Both the position numbers and the translations under genes were made by a program. From NCBI GenBank assembly GCA_020027205.1, contig JAHRAQ010000029.1, forward strand, positions 109,672-173,671: a stretch of 64,000 nucleotides of DNA, read 5' to 3'. The notes beneath the pieces were generated by a model. That model did not search any database and was not told the DNA's origin. It worked only from the letters and a program-made list of their open reading frames with translations. This DNA is from Nitrospirales bacterium. Lineage in GTDB: Bacteria; Nitrospirota; Nitrospiria; Nitrospirales; UBA8639. The first letter of the stretch is position 1. The number at the start of each line of letters is the position of its first letter. Positions 35,030 through 45,488 of this stretch are shown here, piece by piece.

Positions 35030-35272
35030 CTACGCCGACGGCATCCCGCGTTTAATGTCCAGAATATCTTGTTGCTGCCGGTCCCGTTCCCGCTCAATGG
35101 TCTTAATCCGTTGAGCGCGGTTCAGGGTCCGCCATGTGATTCGATCTCGAAACGACACGGAGCGGGGCGCGACGCTTTTGAGAGGCTCCTCCTGAAAATC
35201 AAACCCCTTGTGCGCGGCGCGAGTGCGGGCAAAGCGTTCGTAAATCTCACTGTACAATTTCTTCAGGCCCAT
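35030..35272 (-). CDS. Small basic hypothetical protein
   Basis: Eighty residues from ATG 35272 (MGLKKLYSEIYERF). It is rich in Arg, Lys, Glu and Gln and ends in a predicted helix (KTIERERDRQQQDILDIK). The part before this Met in the same frame is low-complexity and looks untranslated. No family recognised. It lies alone between two tRNA genes of opposite strand. Confidence 0.45.
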   Translation of the reverse strand: MGLKKLYSEIYERFARTRAAHKGFDFQEEPLKSVAPRSVSFRDRITWRTLNRAQRIKTIERERDRQQQDILDIKRGMPSA

Positions 35273-35472
35273 CGCGCCCACCATAGCCCACCCGGTTGCA
35301 CGCTGACAAGCGCGTGACGGCCGGGAGCGGGCGCGCGCCGTTGACAGTGCGCGGCACGGTGTGGGTAAATAGACATCATGGCGTTGGGCCGACCCGCCTC
35401 GGGCGGCCTGTCCCATGGGAAGGCGTCCGCGGATTGTTGCGGACGATGCCGGACACAGGAACACCCGTGTAC

Positions 35473-35555
35473 GCGAGAGTGGCGGAACTGGGAGACGCGC
35501 GAGATTTAGGATCTCGTGGGAAACCGTGGGGGTTCAAGTCCCCCCTCTCGCACCA
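35473..35555 (+). tRNA. tRNA-Leu (anticodon UAG)
   Basis: The acceptor stem GCGAGAG pairs with CTCTCGC, followed by A and encoded CCA. The anticodon stem-loop is CGAGA-TTTAGGA-TCTCG with anticodon TAG (reads CUN, chiefly CUA/CUG). A long variable arm and T-arm GGTTCAAGTCC are present. It lies 45 bases before tig. Confidence 0.96.
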
Positions 35556-35600
35556 CCCGGCGCGACGCAACGTGTACCGCGCCGGACAGACAGCCTCGTT

Positions 35601-36926
35601 ATGAAACTGGAAGTCACGGAATTGGGACCGATGAAGCGGGCGCTGGCCATCGAAGTGCCCGAAGACGTCGTCAACCAGGAATTTGACCGCGTGTATGGTG
35701 ATCTGCAACGCCAGGTGCGGGTTCCGGGATTCCGCCCCGGCAAGGCGCCGGTGGCCATGCTGGAAAAACGCTACGCCAGGGCCGTGGAAAAGGACGTGAT
35801 TCAACGGCTGGTGCCGACGTATTCCCAGAAAGCCATTCGGGAAACCGGCGTGGCGCCGGTGCTGGTGGAAATGCCGTCGCTGGAGCGGTTGAAAGCCAAA
35901 CGCAATGCCTCGCTGCATTTCACCGCCACCGTCGAGATCAAACCGTCCATCGCCTTGCGCGAGTATCGTCCGCCCAATCCGATTTCCCTGAAACTCGACA
36001 CCCGCACGCTGGCCGAGGAGGACGTGGAGCGCGCCCTCACGCGCCTTCGGGAACAGCAGTCCCGCATCGAGGCCGCCCCGGCCGGCACCCCGCTGGCGGA
36101 CGGCCTGTACGCCGTGGTGACGATGGAAGGCTCGGTGGACGGCGCGCCGGTGGAAGGCTCGCGCAAAGACGGCGTCCTGCATCACGTAGGATCGAACGAG
36201 CCTGTGCTGGGCATCGTCATTGACGAGGCGGTAAAAGGGAAACAAGAAGGGGACCGCGCCGAGATTATCCAACGCTATCCCGACTCGCATCCCGACGCCC
36301 GGCTGGCCGGCAAAGCGGTCACGTTTACCATCTCCATCCTTGGCGTGAAACACAAAATGCTCCCGGCGTTGGACGATGAGTTTGCCAAAGATTGCGGCGC
36401 CTATGACACACTGGAAGCGCTCACGGACAAAATTCGGTCCGAACTGGAACGGCGGCTGAAACGGGAGACGGAAGAAGGCTACAAGGATCAAATCATCGAA
36501 CGCCTGGCAACCATGCATCATTTTGATCTGCCCGAAACACTGGTCGAACGGGAACTGCACACCATGGTGCGGCAGCGCCTCATGGAAACCCGGCAGGCCG
36601 GGACCGACCCGCTCTCGACGCAGGATCCGGTCCGCATGGACGCCGAAACAAAACGCCTCGCACAGGAGATCGCCCCGGAGGCCAAACGGCGGGTCAAGGT
36701 GGGCCTGATCCTGGAAGCCATCGCGGACAAGGAGGGGGTGTCCGTGAGCGACTTGGAGATTCAAGAGGAATTCGCCAAACTCGCCCGCGGCCTTCGCGTC
36801 CCTTTGGAAGAGATTCAGAAGATGGTGGAATCCGGGGGGCAACGATCGCGGCAGGAATTTGAAGATCGCATTCGGGCCGACAAGGCCCTGGACCTGGTCT
36901 ACCGGCACGCGGTGATTCAGGGATAA
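35601..36926 (+). CDS. tig: Trigger factor
   Basis: The ribosome-bound chaperone and prolyl isomerase that meets nascent chains. The 441 residues begin with the ribosome-binding domain and its signature GFRPGKAP (residues ~42-49). The FKBP-like isomerase domain covers ~150-245, and the helical chaperone arms the rest. The start ATG 35601 gives the family-standard MKLEVTELGPMKR-type N-terminus. It heads the tig-clpP-clpX block. Confidence 0.96.
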   Translation: MKLEVTELGPMKRALAIEVPEDVVNQEFDRVYGDLQRQVRVPGFRPGKAPVAMLEKRYARAVEKDVIQRLVPTYSQKAIRETGVAPVLVEMPSLERLKAKRNASLHFTATVEIKPSIALREYRPPNPISLKLDTRTLAEEDVERALTRLREQQSRIEAAPAGTPLADGLYAVVTMEGSVDGAPVEGSRKDGVLHHVGSNEPVLGIVIDEAVKGKQEGDRAEIIQRYPDSHPDARLAGKAVTFTISILGVKHKMLPALDDEFAKDCGAYDTLEALTDKIRSELERRLKRETEEGYKDQIIERLATMHHFDLPETLVERELHTMVRQRLMETRQAGTDPLSTQDPVRMDAETKRLAQEIAPEAKRRVKVGLILEAIADKEGVSVSDLEIQEEFAKLARGLRVPLEEIQKMVESGGQRSRQEFEDRIRADKALDLVYRHAVIQG

Positions 36927-36968
36927 AGCGCGCCGGCAACACCCGTGTGACAGAAAGGAACGTCCGTT

Positions 36969-37580
36969 ATGTTAATTCCCATGGTCATTGAGAGCACGAA
37001 CCGGGGCGAGCGGGCCTACGACATTTATTCCCGCCTCCTGAAAGACCGCATTATCTTTCTCGGCGCCCCCATCGACGACGTGTTCTCCAATCTCATCATC
37101 GCGCAACTGCTGTTCCTGGAGGCGGAAGATCCGGAAAAAGACATCAACCTCTATATTAACTCCCCGGGCGGGAGCGTCACCGCGGGCCTCGGCGTGTATG
37201 ACACCATGCAGTACGTCAAACCCCCCATCACCACGATTTGCCTGGGCCAGGCCGCCAGCATGGGCGCGCTGCTGCTGGCCGCCGGCACCAAGGGGAAACG
37301 ATACGCGCTGCCCAACGCGCGGGTGATGATCCATCAACCGATGGGCGGCTTTCAGGGCCAGGCGACGGAGATTGATATTCACGCGCGGGAGATTCTGAAA
37401 ATCCGCGAGCGGCTGAACCAGATTTTTTCACACCACACCGGCAAGTCGTTGCAGACCATCAGCCGGGACACCGAACGGGATTATTTCATGTCGGGCGAGG
37501 AGGCCAGGGACTACGGCCTCATCGATGAAGTCATTGTGCGGGGACCGGAACGGGACAAGCCCCGTTCGAACGGCGCCTGA
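36969..37580 (+). CDS. clpP: ATP-dependent Clp protease proteolytic subunit
   Basis: A 203-residue serine peptidase forming 14-mers with ClpX. The nucleophile Ser is in [14 protein letters not shown], the His in [10 protein letters not shown], and the Asp in the following helix region ([11 protein letters not shown]). The N-terminal propeptide is nearly absent (MLIPMVIES). An AGGAA site precedes the ATG. It is followed by clpX after 23 bases. Confidence 0.97.
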   Translation: MLIPMVIESTNRGERAYDIYSRLLKDRIIFLGAPIDDVFSNLIIAQLLFLEAEDPEKDINLYINSPGGSVTAGLGVYDTMQYVKPPITTICLGQAASMGALLLAAGTKGKRYALPNARVMIHQPMGGFQGQATEIDIHAREILKIRERLNQIFSHHTGKSLQTISRDTERDYFMSGEEARDYGLIDEVIVRGPERDKPRSNGA

Positions 37581-37603
37581 CCGCCCCGCCCTCCACGACG
37601 CTC

Positions 37604-38863
37604 ATGGCCAGACACGCCAAATCGGACGCGACGCTGCGGTGTTCGTTCTGCGGGAAGGGCCGCGATCAGGTGCGCAAACTGATTGCCGGGCCTGCCGTGT
37701 ACATCTGCGATGAATGCGTGGGCCTCTGCAATGAAATCATGACCGAGGAGTGGCAGGAGGCCGCCGAAGCCGCCGCCTCCACCCTGCGCAAGCCCGCCGA
37801 CATTCACCAACACCTCGATCAATACGTCATCCATCAAACCCGGGCCAAAAAAATTCTCTCGGTGGCCGTGCACAATCACTACAAACGCATCGCCGCCGGC
37901 AACACGGGCGACGTGGAGTTGCAGAAGGGCAACATCCTCATGATCGGACCGACGGGGACCGGCAAAACCCTTCTGGCGCAAACCCTCGCCGATTATCTCG
38001 ACGTCCCGTTCACGCTGGCCGACGCCACGACCCTGACCGAGGCGGGCTACGTGGGCGAGGACGTGGAGAACATCATTCTGAAATTGCTGCAAGCCGCCGA
38101 CTACGACGTGGAGCGCGCGGAACGCGGCATCATCTATATCGACGAGATCGACAAAATCACGCGGAAGGCCGACAGCCCCTCCATCACCCGCGACGTCTCC
38201 GGCGAAGGCGTGCAACAGGCGCTGCTCAAACTCATCGAAGGCACCGTGGCCAGCGTCCCGCCGCAGGGCGGCCGCAAACATCCGCACCAGGAATTCATCC
38301 AGGTGGACACCAAACACATTCTGGTCATCTGCGGGGGCGCCTTTGTGGGGCTGGAACCGATTATCGAGCGGCGGTTGAATCAACGGCGCATGGGGTTCAC
38401 CTCGGACGCCACGGCGTCAAAGCAGGCGCGCGGCTCTTCCCTGCTCGCCCACGTCCAGCCGGAAGACCTGCTCCACTACGGGCTGATTCCCGAATTCATC
38501 GGCCGCCTGCCCGTGGTGACCACGCTGGACGAACTGGACGAACCGTCGCTGGTTCGCATTTTGACCGAACCCAAAAACGCCCTGCTCAAGCAATATCAAA
38601 CGCTGTTGTCCTTCGACAACGTCAAACTCAAGTTCACCAACGGCGCCATCACCGCCGTGACCCGCAAAGCCCTGGCGCAAAAAACCGGCGCGCGCGGCCT
38701 TCGCGCGATTCTCGAAGACGTGATGCTCGACGTGCTCTACGAAGTCCCTTCGCAGACGGAGATCCGGGAAGTGGTGATCACCGAAGACGTGATTCTGAAG
38801 AAGGGCAAAGCGATGAAAATTTTCGAGCCGCCCAAAGGCATGAAACCCGCCGTCGGCTCCTGA
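37604..38863 (+). CDS. clpX: ATP-dependent Clp protease ATP-binding subunit
   Basis: An AAA+ unfoldase of 419 residues that feeds substrates, including tmRNA-tagged proteins ending in LAA, to ClpP. The N-terminal zinc module is CSFCGKG...CDECVGLC. Walker A is [12 protein letters not shown] and Walker [11 protein letters not shown]. The pore region GYVGEDVE and the RKH loop (GGRKHPHQ) are conserved. The ClpP-contact loop region reads RRMGFTSD rather than IGF. The gap from its stop to topB is 60 bases of convergent sequence. Confidence 0.97.
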   Translation: MARHAKSDATLRCSFCGKGRDQVRKLIAGPAVYICDECVGLCNEIMTEEWQEAAEAAASTLRKPADIHQHLDQYVIHQTRAKKILSVAVHNHYKRIAAGNTGDVELQKGNILMIGPTGTGKTLLAQTLADYLDVPFTLADATTLTEAGYVGEDVENIILKLLQAADYDVERAERGIIYIDEIDKITRKADSPSITRDVSGEGVQQALLKLIEGTVASVPPQGGRKHPHQEFIQVDTKHILVICGGAFVGLEPIIERRLNQRRMGFTSDATASKQARGSSLLAHVQPEDLLHYGLIPEFIGRLPVVTTLDELDEPSLVRILTEPKNALLKQYQTLLSFDNVKLKFTNGAITAVTRKALAQKTGARGLRAILEDVMLDVLYEVPSQTEIREVVITEDVILKKGKAMKIFEPPKGMKPAVGS

Positions 38864-38925
38864 AGCCCGGCCGGCGGCGGCGCCGCCGTGGCGGGACGCG
38901 CGGCGGCGGCGCGACCCATGGTGGA

Positions 38926-41622
38926 TTAACGCCGGTCGGACGCCACGGCGGCGCGTTTTTTTGTCGCCGCCTTCCTGCCGCCGCCGACGGCCTTCCCACT
39001 CCCGCGGACCGCCGCCTTCCCGCCGGCCGCCGCGGCCTGCTTGCGCGGCGCAAACTCAAAGCCCAGTTTGCCGGACTTGTCATGCAGGTTCATCGTCAGG
39101 TGGGCCGCAAACTTGCGCCGGTTTCTCTTCGACACAAAACCCTGCAGGAGATCGGTCCTGCCGTCCCCCAGCAGGCGCCGTACGTCCCCGGCCTCGATGG
39201 GACGGCCCAGAATCTGCCGGCCGATTTTGAAATCGCAGGACGGCGTCTCGCCCAGCGCGTTGACGCAGGGATAGCCGCGCCCCGTCGTCTCCAGCACCGA
39301 CGCGCCGCATTTGGGACAGGCGCCGATGGTGTCGCATCCCTGCGGGTCCACGTCGCCGTCGCCGGCGGCATTGTCGAAATCAAAACTCACGGCGCCGTCG
39401 TCCTTGATGACCAGCGCCGCGGAAAACTCGCGCCCGAGGCGGCTGCGAAACCCGTCGAGCGGGCCGAGGCGCCGGTCGCGCAGCAGGGTGGTCGCCTCAT
39501 CGGGCGACAACTCGCGCCCGGCAACGGATTTCCACACCGCGAAGTCGCAGGCCCCGCACACGAACTTGCGGTAATTTTCGCGCACCGTGCCCGTGCCGCA
39601 CTTGGGACAGGGGGCCGCCAGCACCACGTACTCGCCCTCGATGTGATCCACGTCGCACCCGCGCGCGGCGTTCACAATGTCGCCGGTCATGGCGCGGATG
39701 TGACGCATGAACTCCTCGGAAGAAAACGCGTCGCTTTCGATCTGCTTCAGTTTCTTTTCCCACTCGCCGGTCAGTTCGGCTCTGGTCAATTCATCCACCT
39801 TCAGCGCGCGCAACAGGCGCAGGAGGGTCGCGGCCTTGGGCTTCGGGATCAACTCGCGGGCGTCGCGCAGGACGTACTGGTTGCGGATCAACTCCTCGAT
39901 AATCGCGGCGCGCGTCGCGGGCGTCCCCAGGCCGCGCCCCTGCATCGCCTCGCGCAACTCGTCGTCGTCCATCAACTTGCCGGCGCCTTCCATCGCGGAC
40001 AGCAGCGTCGCCTCGTTGTACCGCGGCGGCGGATTGGTGCGCTTGTCTTCGGCGGCGATCTCGACCGTGGCCGACGCGTCGGCGTCGCCCGCCAGCGGCG
40101 GCAACGTCTCGCCGCTTTCCTTGCGCCCCATCACCGGCAGCCAGCCGCCCTCGACCAGCACCCGCCCGCGGGTTTCAAAGCGGTGGCCTTCGACGACGGT
40201 GTGACGCACCGTGGTGTCGAACCGGGCCGCCGGATAAAACGCGGCGACGAACGAACGGGTCACGAGATCGTAGATGCGGCGTTCCTGTTCTTTCAGTTTG
40301 CCCGGCGCCTCGCCGGTGGGAATGATGGCGAAGTGGTCGGACACCTTGGCGTTGTTGAAGATGCGCGTATCCTTGCCGTTGATGTACCGTTCCCGAATCG
40401 CTCGTTCGGCCCAGTGGCTGATCGGCCGCTCGTTCGCGTCGACCTCCTGCGCGCCGTCGCCGGGCGCGCCGTCGCCGGCGGCGTCGGCCAGCGACCGCAT
40501 GATGCGCTGCACGGTGGCCGGATAATCTTCGGGCAACGCCCGCGAGTCGGTGCGCGGATAGGTCAGCGCCTTGTGCCGCTCGTACAACGCCTGCGCGATG
40601 CCGAGCGTGGAACGCGCCGAAAATCCAAACCGCTGGTTGGCCGCGCGCTGCAACGAGGTCAGGTCAAACAGCATCGGCGCGCGCTGAGTTTCGGGCTTGG
40701 TGGTGTCGGACGCGCGACCTTCCCGGCCGGCGCATTGCTCGACAATGGCCTCGGCGTCGGCCCGATCCCAAATCCGTTCGGGTTTCGAAAGGCCGTGCCA
40801 GTCTTTGGCCGACCCCGGTGGCGCGCCGCGTTTGGTTTTGCCCTGCCGCGCGGGATCCACCCAGCGCCCGTCGTAGCGACCCGAGGCTATCGCAAACGTG
40901 GCCCTGACCTCCCAGTAGTCGCGCGGAACGAACGCCTGAATTTCTTTCTCGCGGTCGACCAGAATGGCCAGCGTCGGCGTTTGCACGCGCCCCACCGTGG
41001 TCAATGAAAACCCCCCGCCGCCGGAGTTCAGCGCCGTCATCGCCCGTGTCGCGTTGATCCCGATCAGCCAGTCCGACTCCGCCCGGCACACGGCGGCGCG
41101 CTGCAACGGCAGCAGTTCCCCGCCGTCGCGCAACCGCTCAAACCCGTCGCGAATGGCCTGCGGCGTCATCGACTGCAGCCACAGACGCCGCACCGGCTTG
41201 GCCCCGTTGCAATGGCGGATCAGGTAATGGAATATCAACTCGCCTTCGCGCCCGGCGTCGCAGGCGTTGATGACGCCGGTGACGTCCTTGCGCGCGTAGA
41301 GTTTCCGGATCAGTTTAAGTTGCGATTCGCTTTTCGGGATGGGTTGCAGATCGAAGTGATCGGGAATCACCGGCAGGTTGGCCAGCGACCACTTGCCGCG
41401 CTTGACCTCGGCGCCTTCGGGCGCGACCAGTTCCAGGAGGTGGCCGATGGCCGAGGTGACGACGTGGCGCGGCCCTTCAAAAAAATCCTTCTTGTGCTCA
41501 AACCCGCCGAGCGCGCGGGTGATGTCGCGGGCCACCGAGGGCTTCTCGGCGATGACCAGCGTTTTGCCCGCCTCCCCGGCAAGGCGCGCGGTCTTTTTCC
41601 CGGTCGGCATGGCAGCAGGCAT
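38926..41622 (-). CDS. topB: DNA topoisomerase III (type IA)
   Basis: A ~898-residue enzyme that passes single DNA strands and resolves replication and recombination intermediates. The Toprim domain starts TLVIAEKPSVARDITRALGG, broken here as VIAEKPSVARDI, with the DAGREGELI metal-binding motif. The active-site Tyr is in ALTYPRTDSR. Three Cys-rich zinc ribbons follow (CPKCGTG, CPKCGAS). The Lys/Arg/Ala-rich tail (~40 residues) probably binds DNA. ATG 41622 or 41610 may be used; both come just after the dprA stop, so they are one operon. Confidence 0.9.
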   Translation of the reverse strand: MPAAMPTGKKTARLAGEAGKTLVIAEKPSVARDITRALGGFEHKKDFFEGPRHVVTSAIGHLLELVAPEGAEVKRGKWSLANLPVIPDHFDLQPIPKSESQLKLIRKLYARKDVTGVINACDAGREGELIFHYLIRHCNGAKPVRRLWLQSMTPQAIRDGFERLRDGGELLPLQRAAVCRAESDWLIGINATRAMTALNSGGGGFSLTTVGRVQTPTLAILVDREKEIQAFVPRDYWEVRATFAIASGRYDGRWVDPARQGKTKRGAPPGSAKDWHGLSKPERIWDRADAEAIVEQCAGREGRASDTTKPETQRAPMLFDLTSLQRAANQRFGFSARSTLGIAQALYERHKALTYPRTDSRALPEDYPATVQRIMRSLADAAGDGAPGDGAQEVDANERPISHWAERAIRERYINGKDTRIFNNAKVSDHFAIIPTGEAPGKLKEQERRIYDLVTRSFVAAFYPAARFDTTVRHTVVEGHRFETRGRVLVEGGWLPVMGRKESGETLPPLAGDADASATVEIAAEDKRTNPPPRYNEATLLSAMEGAGKLMDDDELREAMQGRGLGTPATRAAIIEELIRNQYVLRDARELIPKPKAATLLRLLRALKVDELTRAELTGEWEKKLKQIESDAFSSEEFMRHIRAMTGDIVNAARGCDVDHIEGEYVVLAAPCPKCGTGTVRENYRKFVCGACDFAVWKSVAGRELSPDEATTLLRDRRLGPLDGFRSRLGREFSAALVIKDDGAVSFDFDNAAGDGDVDPQGCDTIGACPKCGASVLETTGRGYPCVNALGETPSCDFKIGRQILGRPIEAGDVRRLLGDGRTDLLQGFVSKRNRRKFAAHLTMNLHDKSGKLGFEFAPRKQAAAAGGKAAVRGSGKAVGGGRKAATKKRAAVASDRR

Positions 41623-41627
41623 GGGCG

Positions 41628-42740
41628 TCACCGCCTGATGTAACAGGACCCCGGCACCTGTTTCAGCATCCCTTTTAATTCCAAGCCCAACAGAATATTC
41701 ATCACCTCGGCGCAATCCAGCGACACGCGCGCCAGCACCTCATCCACGGAGACCGGCTCGCCGTTGAACAACTCCAGAACGTGTTGTTCGTCGGCCGTGA
41801 CGGCCGGCGCGGGCGTATCCACGGCCACGCTCTTTACCCGATTGCGAAAGGGTTCATCAAGTTGGGGAAGCAGTTCTTCCACCACGTCGTCCGCAGATTC
41901 AACCAGTTTGGCCCCCTGTTTAATCAGCGCGTGCGCGCCCCGGTGATGCCCCTGCCGGACGGCTCCCGGCACGGCAAACACTTCGCGGTTTTGTTCCAGC
42001 GCGAACCTCGCCGTGATCAACGCGCCGCTCTGCTCACCGGCTTCCGCCACAATCACGCCCAGCGACCATCCGCTGACGATTCGATTGCGGAGCGGAAAAT
42101 GATGCGGCAGTGGCGGCGCGCCCAGCGGCAGTTCCGACACCACCGCGCCGGTGGCCGCAATCTCCCGCAGGAGGGAGGCATGTTCGGGCGGATACGTTCG
42201 ATCCACGCCGCACCCCAGCACCGCCACCGTCCCGGCCTCGGCGGCCAAAGCCCCCCGATGCGCCGCGGCGTCGATGCCCCGCGCCATGCCGCTCACAATG
42301 GTGAACCCCATCCCGGCCAGGTCCCGGCTCAAGTCCTGCGTCACGATCGCCCCGGCCGGCGTCGGTCGTCGCGTTCCCACAATCGCGACCGCCGGCGCCT
42401 CGGGCGGAGGGAGCGTGCCGCGAACGTACAACAGCGGCGGCGGACTGGCGATCATCGCCAGCCGGCCGGGATAGGCGGCGTCCAGCATCGTGACGACGGC
42501 GCACTCGCCTTTTTCGACTCGGCGCATGGTGCGGCGAATGTAGTCGGCGCTTTCTCGATCCGGCGGTGTGCGCAGCGCGTCCGCGGGCAGGTCACGACCG
42601 GCCGCCTGCCGCAACTCGCCGGGGGACGCCGAGAGTACCTCGCGCGGCCCGCCGAAATGTCGAATCAATTTGCCGATCGTGCCGTCGCTGACGCCCGCCG
42701 CCGACCGCAGCGTCAACCATGCTTCCAGCAATTCCATCAT
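41628..42740 (-). CDS. dprA: DNA-processing protein DprA
   Basis: Loads RecA on single-stranded DNA taken up during natural transformation. The 370 residues comprise an N-terminal helical domain, the Rossmann fold (VAIVGTRRPTPAG, SGMARGIDAAAH) and a C-terminal winged helix (DEVLARVSLDCAEVMNILL). The start overlaps the rng stop by four bases. Confidence 0.94.
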   Translation of the reverse strand: MMELLEAWLTLRSAAGVSDGTIGKLIRHFGGPREVLSASPGELRQAAGRDLPADALRTPPDRESADYIRRTMRRVEKGECAVVTMLDAAYPGRLAMIASPPPLLYVRGTLPPPEAPAVAIVGTRRPTPAGAIVTQDLSRDLAGMGFTIVSGMARGIDAAAHRGALAAEAGTVAVLGCGVDRTYPPEHASLLREIAATGAVVSELPLGAPPLPHHFPLRNRIVSGWSLGVIVAEAGEQSGALITARFALEQNREVFAVPGAVRQGHHRGAHALIKQGAKLVESADDVVEELLPQLDEPFRNRVKSVAVDTPAPAVTADEQHVLELFNGEPVSVDEVLARVSLDCAEVMNILLGLELKGMLKQVPGSCYIRR

Positions 42741-44296
42741 GCCTCCGGCGTCGCGCGTGCCGTCCGGTCAGGCGTCTCCGCCCCGTCGCCCCACAGCACA
42801 ATATCATATTGCTCCAGCGAGAGCAGCGGGTCGGCGTGCACCAGAATCCGGCATTGATAGTCCCGTTCGAGTTGCGCCAGCCCGTCGTGTTCGACATCCC
42901 GCAACAGATCCACGACCTGCGCGTGCGCGCCAATCGCCACGGTCTGCGGGCCGGCGGGCCGGCCGATGCGCCGCAGTTCCCGAAAAATATCATACACCAC
43001 CGTGGCGGCGGACTTGGTGTAGCCGCGCCCGTCACATTCGGGGCACACGTCCGACAACGCCCGCAACAGGTCTTCCCGCACGCGCTCGCGGGAAATTTCG
43101 ACCAGCCCGAGATCGCTGATGCGCGAGATGCGCGTGCGCGCCTTGTCCTCGGCCATCGCGTCCGCCAGGGCGTTGTACACCTTGTCCCGGTTCCGGCTTC
43201 GCGCCATGTCGATGAAGTCAATCGTGATCAGGCCGCCGATGCCCCGGAGTTTCACCTGGTAGGCAATTTCGCGCGCCGCTTCCAGGTTGTTTTTCAGGAT
43301 CGTTTCCTCCTGATCCCGTTTCCCCACGTAACGTCCGGTGTTCACATCGATCACCGTCATGGCTTCCGTGTGATCGATGACGATATGGCCGCCGGACTTG
43401 AGCCAGACTTTGCGGGTCAGGGCGCGGGAGAGTTCCATCTCGATCCCCAGATGATCAAACAACCCCTCCTCTTTGTGGTAATGAAAAATGTGCGAGGTCT
43501 GGCCGGGCAGATACCGCCGGACAAAGGCTTTGACCGCGTCATATTCCTCTTTCGAATCGATGAGCAGCCGCTTCACGTTTTTGGTGAACAGATCCCGCAC
43601 CACGCGGAGCGTCAGGCTCAAATCGGCGTGCAGGGCGACGGGCGCGGGATGGACGTCCTGCTTTTTGACAATGTCCCGCCACATGGCGGTGAGAAACCCG
43701 ACGTCGGTTTTGAGATCCTCCTCGCTGACGCCCTCGCTCACCGTCCGCACAATGTACCCGTAGCCCGGCTCGCGAACGCGCTTGATCACTTCCCGCAGCC
43801 GGTCGCGCTCGTCGTCGTCGGCAATCCGGCGCGACACCCCGACGTGATCCACGGTCGGCATCAGCACCAGAAACCGCCCCGGCAACGAACAATAGGACGT
43901 CACGCGCGGCCCCTTGGTGCCGATCGGCCCCTTGGAAATCTGCACGACAATTTCCTGGCCCTTTTCCAGCAATTCTTCAATCGGCCGCACGGTCTGCCGG
44001 CGGGGCCGGAGCGTGTCCGATTCCTTCTCGTCCTCATCGCCGTCCACCAGAATATCGCCCGGCTCGGTCCCCGCCGACAGATCGGAGGCATGGATAAACG
44101 CGGCGCGCTCCAGCCCGATGTCGATAAACGCCGCCTGCATTCCGGGAAGCACTTTCACCACCTTCCCCTTGTACACGTTGCCCACAAAATCTTTTCCCCG
44201 TGCCCGCTCCACGTAGAACTCCGTGACGACCTTTTTGTCCAGCACCGCCACCCGCGTTTCCTGTGGCGTCACATTAATGGCGATCTCAACACCCAT
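42737..44296 (-). CDS. rng: Ribonuclease G / E family endonuclease
   Basis: Processes rRNA and starts mRNA decay. About 519 residues. The S1 domain lies at ~38-100 (GNVYKGKVVKVLPGMQAAFIDIG). The catalytic acidic cluster is VIDVNTGRYVG and ITIDFIDM. The zinc link is CPECDGRGYTKS. The C-terminal degradosome scaffold of RNase E is absent, so RNase G is favoured. I chose ATG 44296 because AAAGGAG lies five bases upstream; the GTG at 44302 would be too close. It follows rodA in the cell-shape operon. Confidence 0.94.
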   Translation of the reverse strand: MGVEIAINVTPQETRVAVLDKKVVTEFYVERARGKDFVGNVYKGKVVKVLPGMQAAFIDIGLERAAFIHASDLSAGTEPGDILVDGDEDEKESDTLRPRRQTVRPIEELLEKGQEIVVQISKGPIGTKGPRVTSYCSLPGRFLVLMPTVDHVGVSRRIADDDERDRLREVIKRVREPGYGYIVRTVSEGVSEEDLKTDVGFLTAMWRDIVKKQDVHPAPVALHADLSLTLRVVRDLFTKNVKRLLIDSKEEYDAVKAFVRRYLPGQTSHIFHYHKEEGLFDHLGIEMELSRALTRKVWLKSGGHIVIDHTEAMTVIDVNTGRYVGKRDQEETILKNNLEAAREIAYQVKLRGIGGLITIDFIDMARSRNRDKVYNALADAMAEDKARTRISRISDLGLVEISRERVREDLLRALSDVCPECDGRGYTKSAATVVYDIFRELRRIGRPAGPQTVAIGAHAQVVDLLRDVEHDGLAQLERDYQCRILVHADPLLSLEQYDIVLWGDGAETPDRTARATPEA

Positions 44297-44363
44297 ACAC
44301 ACTCCTTTATGTCTTTACCGCACTGCGGATCACGCCCCCGCCGCCGCCGCGCCGCCGCGGCCC

Positions 44364-45488
44364 TCACGGCAGGAACATCAGCCGCCGCCGTTTCACATTG
44401 AACAACAGACCCAGTCCGGCCATCGTCATAATGGTGGTGCTGCCCCCGTAACTCAACAACGGCAGGGGAATCCCCACGATGGGCGCCAACCCCACGGTCA
44501 TGCCCACGTTGACCACCGTGTTAAACGCCATCATGCCCACAAACCCGATGGCCAGCAGGGCGCCCAGCAGATCTTTCGCTTTCGTCGCAATCTCCAGCCC
44601 CAGCAGAAAGAGCGCCAGAAACAGGCCGAGCAGCAGCACGCCTCCCAAAAATCCCCATTCCTCGGCGAAGACCGCAAAGATAAAATCCGTGTGGCCTTCG
44701 GGAAGAAACTGAAATTGCGTTTGCGTCCCGCCGTAGAACCCTTTCCCGATCAATCCCCCCGACCCGACGGCAATGCGGGACTGCAATCCCTGATACCCAT
44801 GCCCCCCCGGATCATACTGCGGATTCACAAAACTCAAAATCCGTTCCTGCTGGTAGAAATGCAGGGAACTCCACAAGCCGCCCCACACGAAGGGGAAAAT
44901 CATCAACGCCGACAACACCATCACCCCGAAGGCCCTGGACTTGACGCCCACGACCAGCAGCAGCGTGACGTAAATCGACAGCAGGCTCAAACTGGTCCCC
45001 AGATCCGGCTGCTTGAGAATCAGGACAAACCCGGGCAGCACAATCAACCCCGGCAGAATCACTCGAATCCACCAGCCCGGCTTGGTTTGACTGGAGTAAT
45101 GGAACGCCAGCACGAGCAACAGGGAAATCTTGACAAACTCCGAGGGCTGCACCCGGACGGGGCCGAGGGCAAGCCATCGCTGCGCCCCGCGCACCCCCTG
45201 GCCGAAGAACATCGCCACCACGAGCAGTACCAGCCCCGCGCCGTACAGCAGGTACGACCACCGGGCCAGGGCATGGTAATCCAGCGACGCCATGACCAGA
45301 AACGCCGCGCTGCCCACGCCGAGCCAGATAATCTGTTTCCAGTACATGGGCCAGGGCGACCCGCCCGCCCCGCCGCCCATGCTGTACAGCGTGAGGAGGC
45401 CCAGACAGGCCAGCGCGGCGATGACCCCCACAAAGCCCCATTCAAACCCGTCGAAATCACGCGGACGCAGCAGCCCCTGTTCACCCAT
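44364..45488 (-). CDS. rodA: Rod-shape peptidoglycan glycosyltransferase RodA
   Basis: A 374-residue SEDS-family membrane enzyme that polymerises lipid II for side-wall growth together with PBP2. It has about ten hydrophobic helices. Family motifs include RWLALGPVRVQPSEF, KQPDLGTSLSLL and the C-terminal GIPLPLLSYGGSTT. The start overlaps the mrdA stop by eight bases. Confidence 0.95.
   Translation of the reverse strand: MGEQGLLRPRDFDGFEWGFVGVIAALACLGLLTLYSMGGGAGGSPWPMYWKQIIWLGVGSAAFLVMASLDYHALARWSYLLYGAGLVLLVVAMFFGQGVRGAQRWLALGPVRVQPSEFVKISLLLVLAFHYSSQTKPGWWIRVILPGLIVLPGFVLILKQPDLGTSLSLLSIYVTLLLVVGVKSRAFGVMVLSALMIFPFVWGGLWSSLHFYQQERILSFVNPQYDPGGHGYQGLQSRIAVGSGGLIGKGFYGGTQTQFQFLPEGHTDFIFAVFAEEWGFLGGVLLLGLFLALFLLGLEIATKAKDLLGALLAIGFVGMMAFNTVVNVGMTVGLAPIVGIPLPLLSYGGSTTIMTMAGLGLLFNVKRRRLMFLP

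Noticed and set aside
37750..41007. A 1085-codon plus-strand frame across clpX and the topB region
   Set aside because: It overlaps clpX in another frame and runs antisense to topB. No domain pattern, Arg/Pro/Ala-rich throughout.
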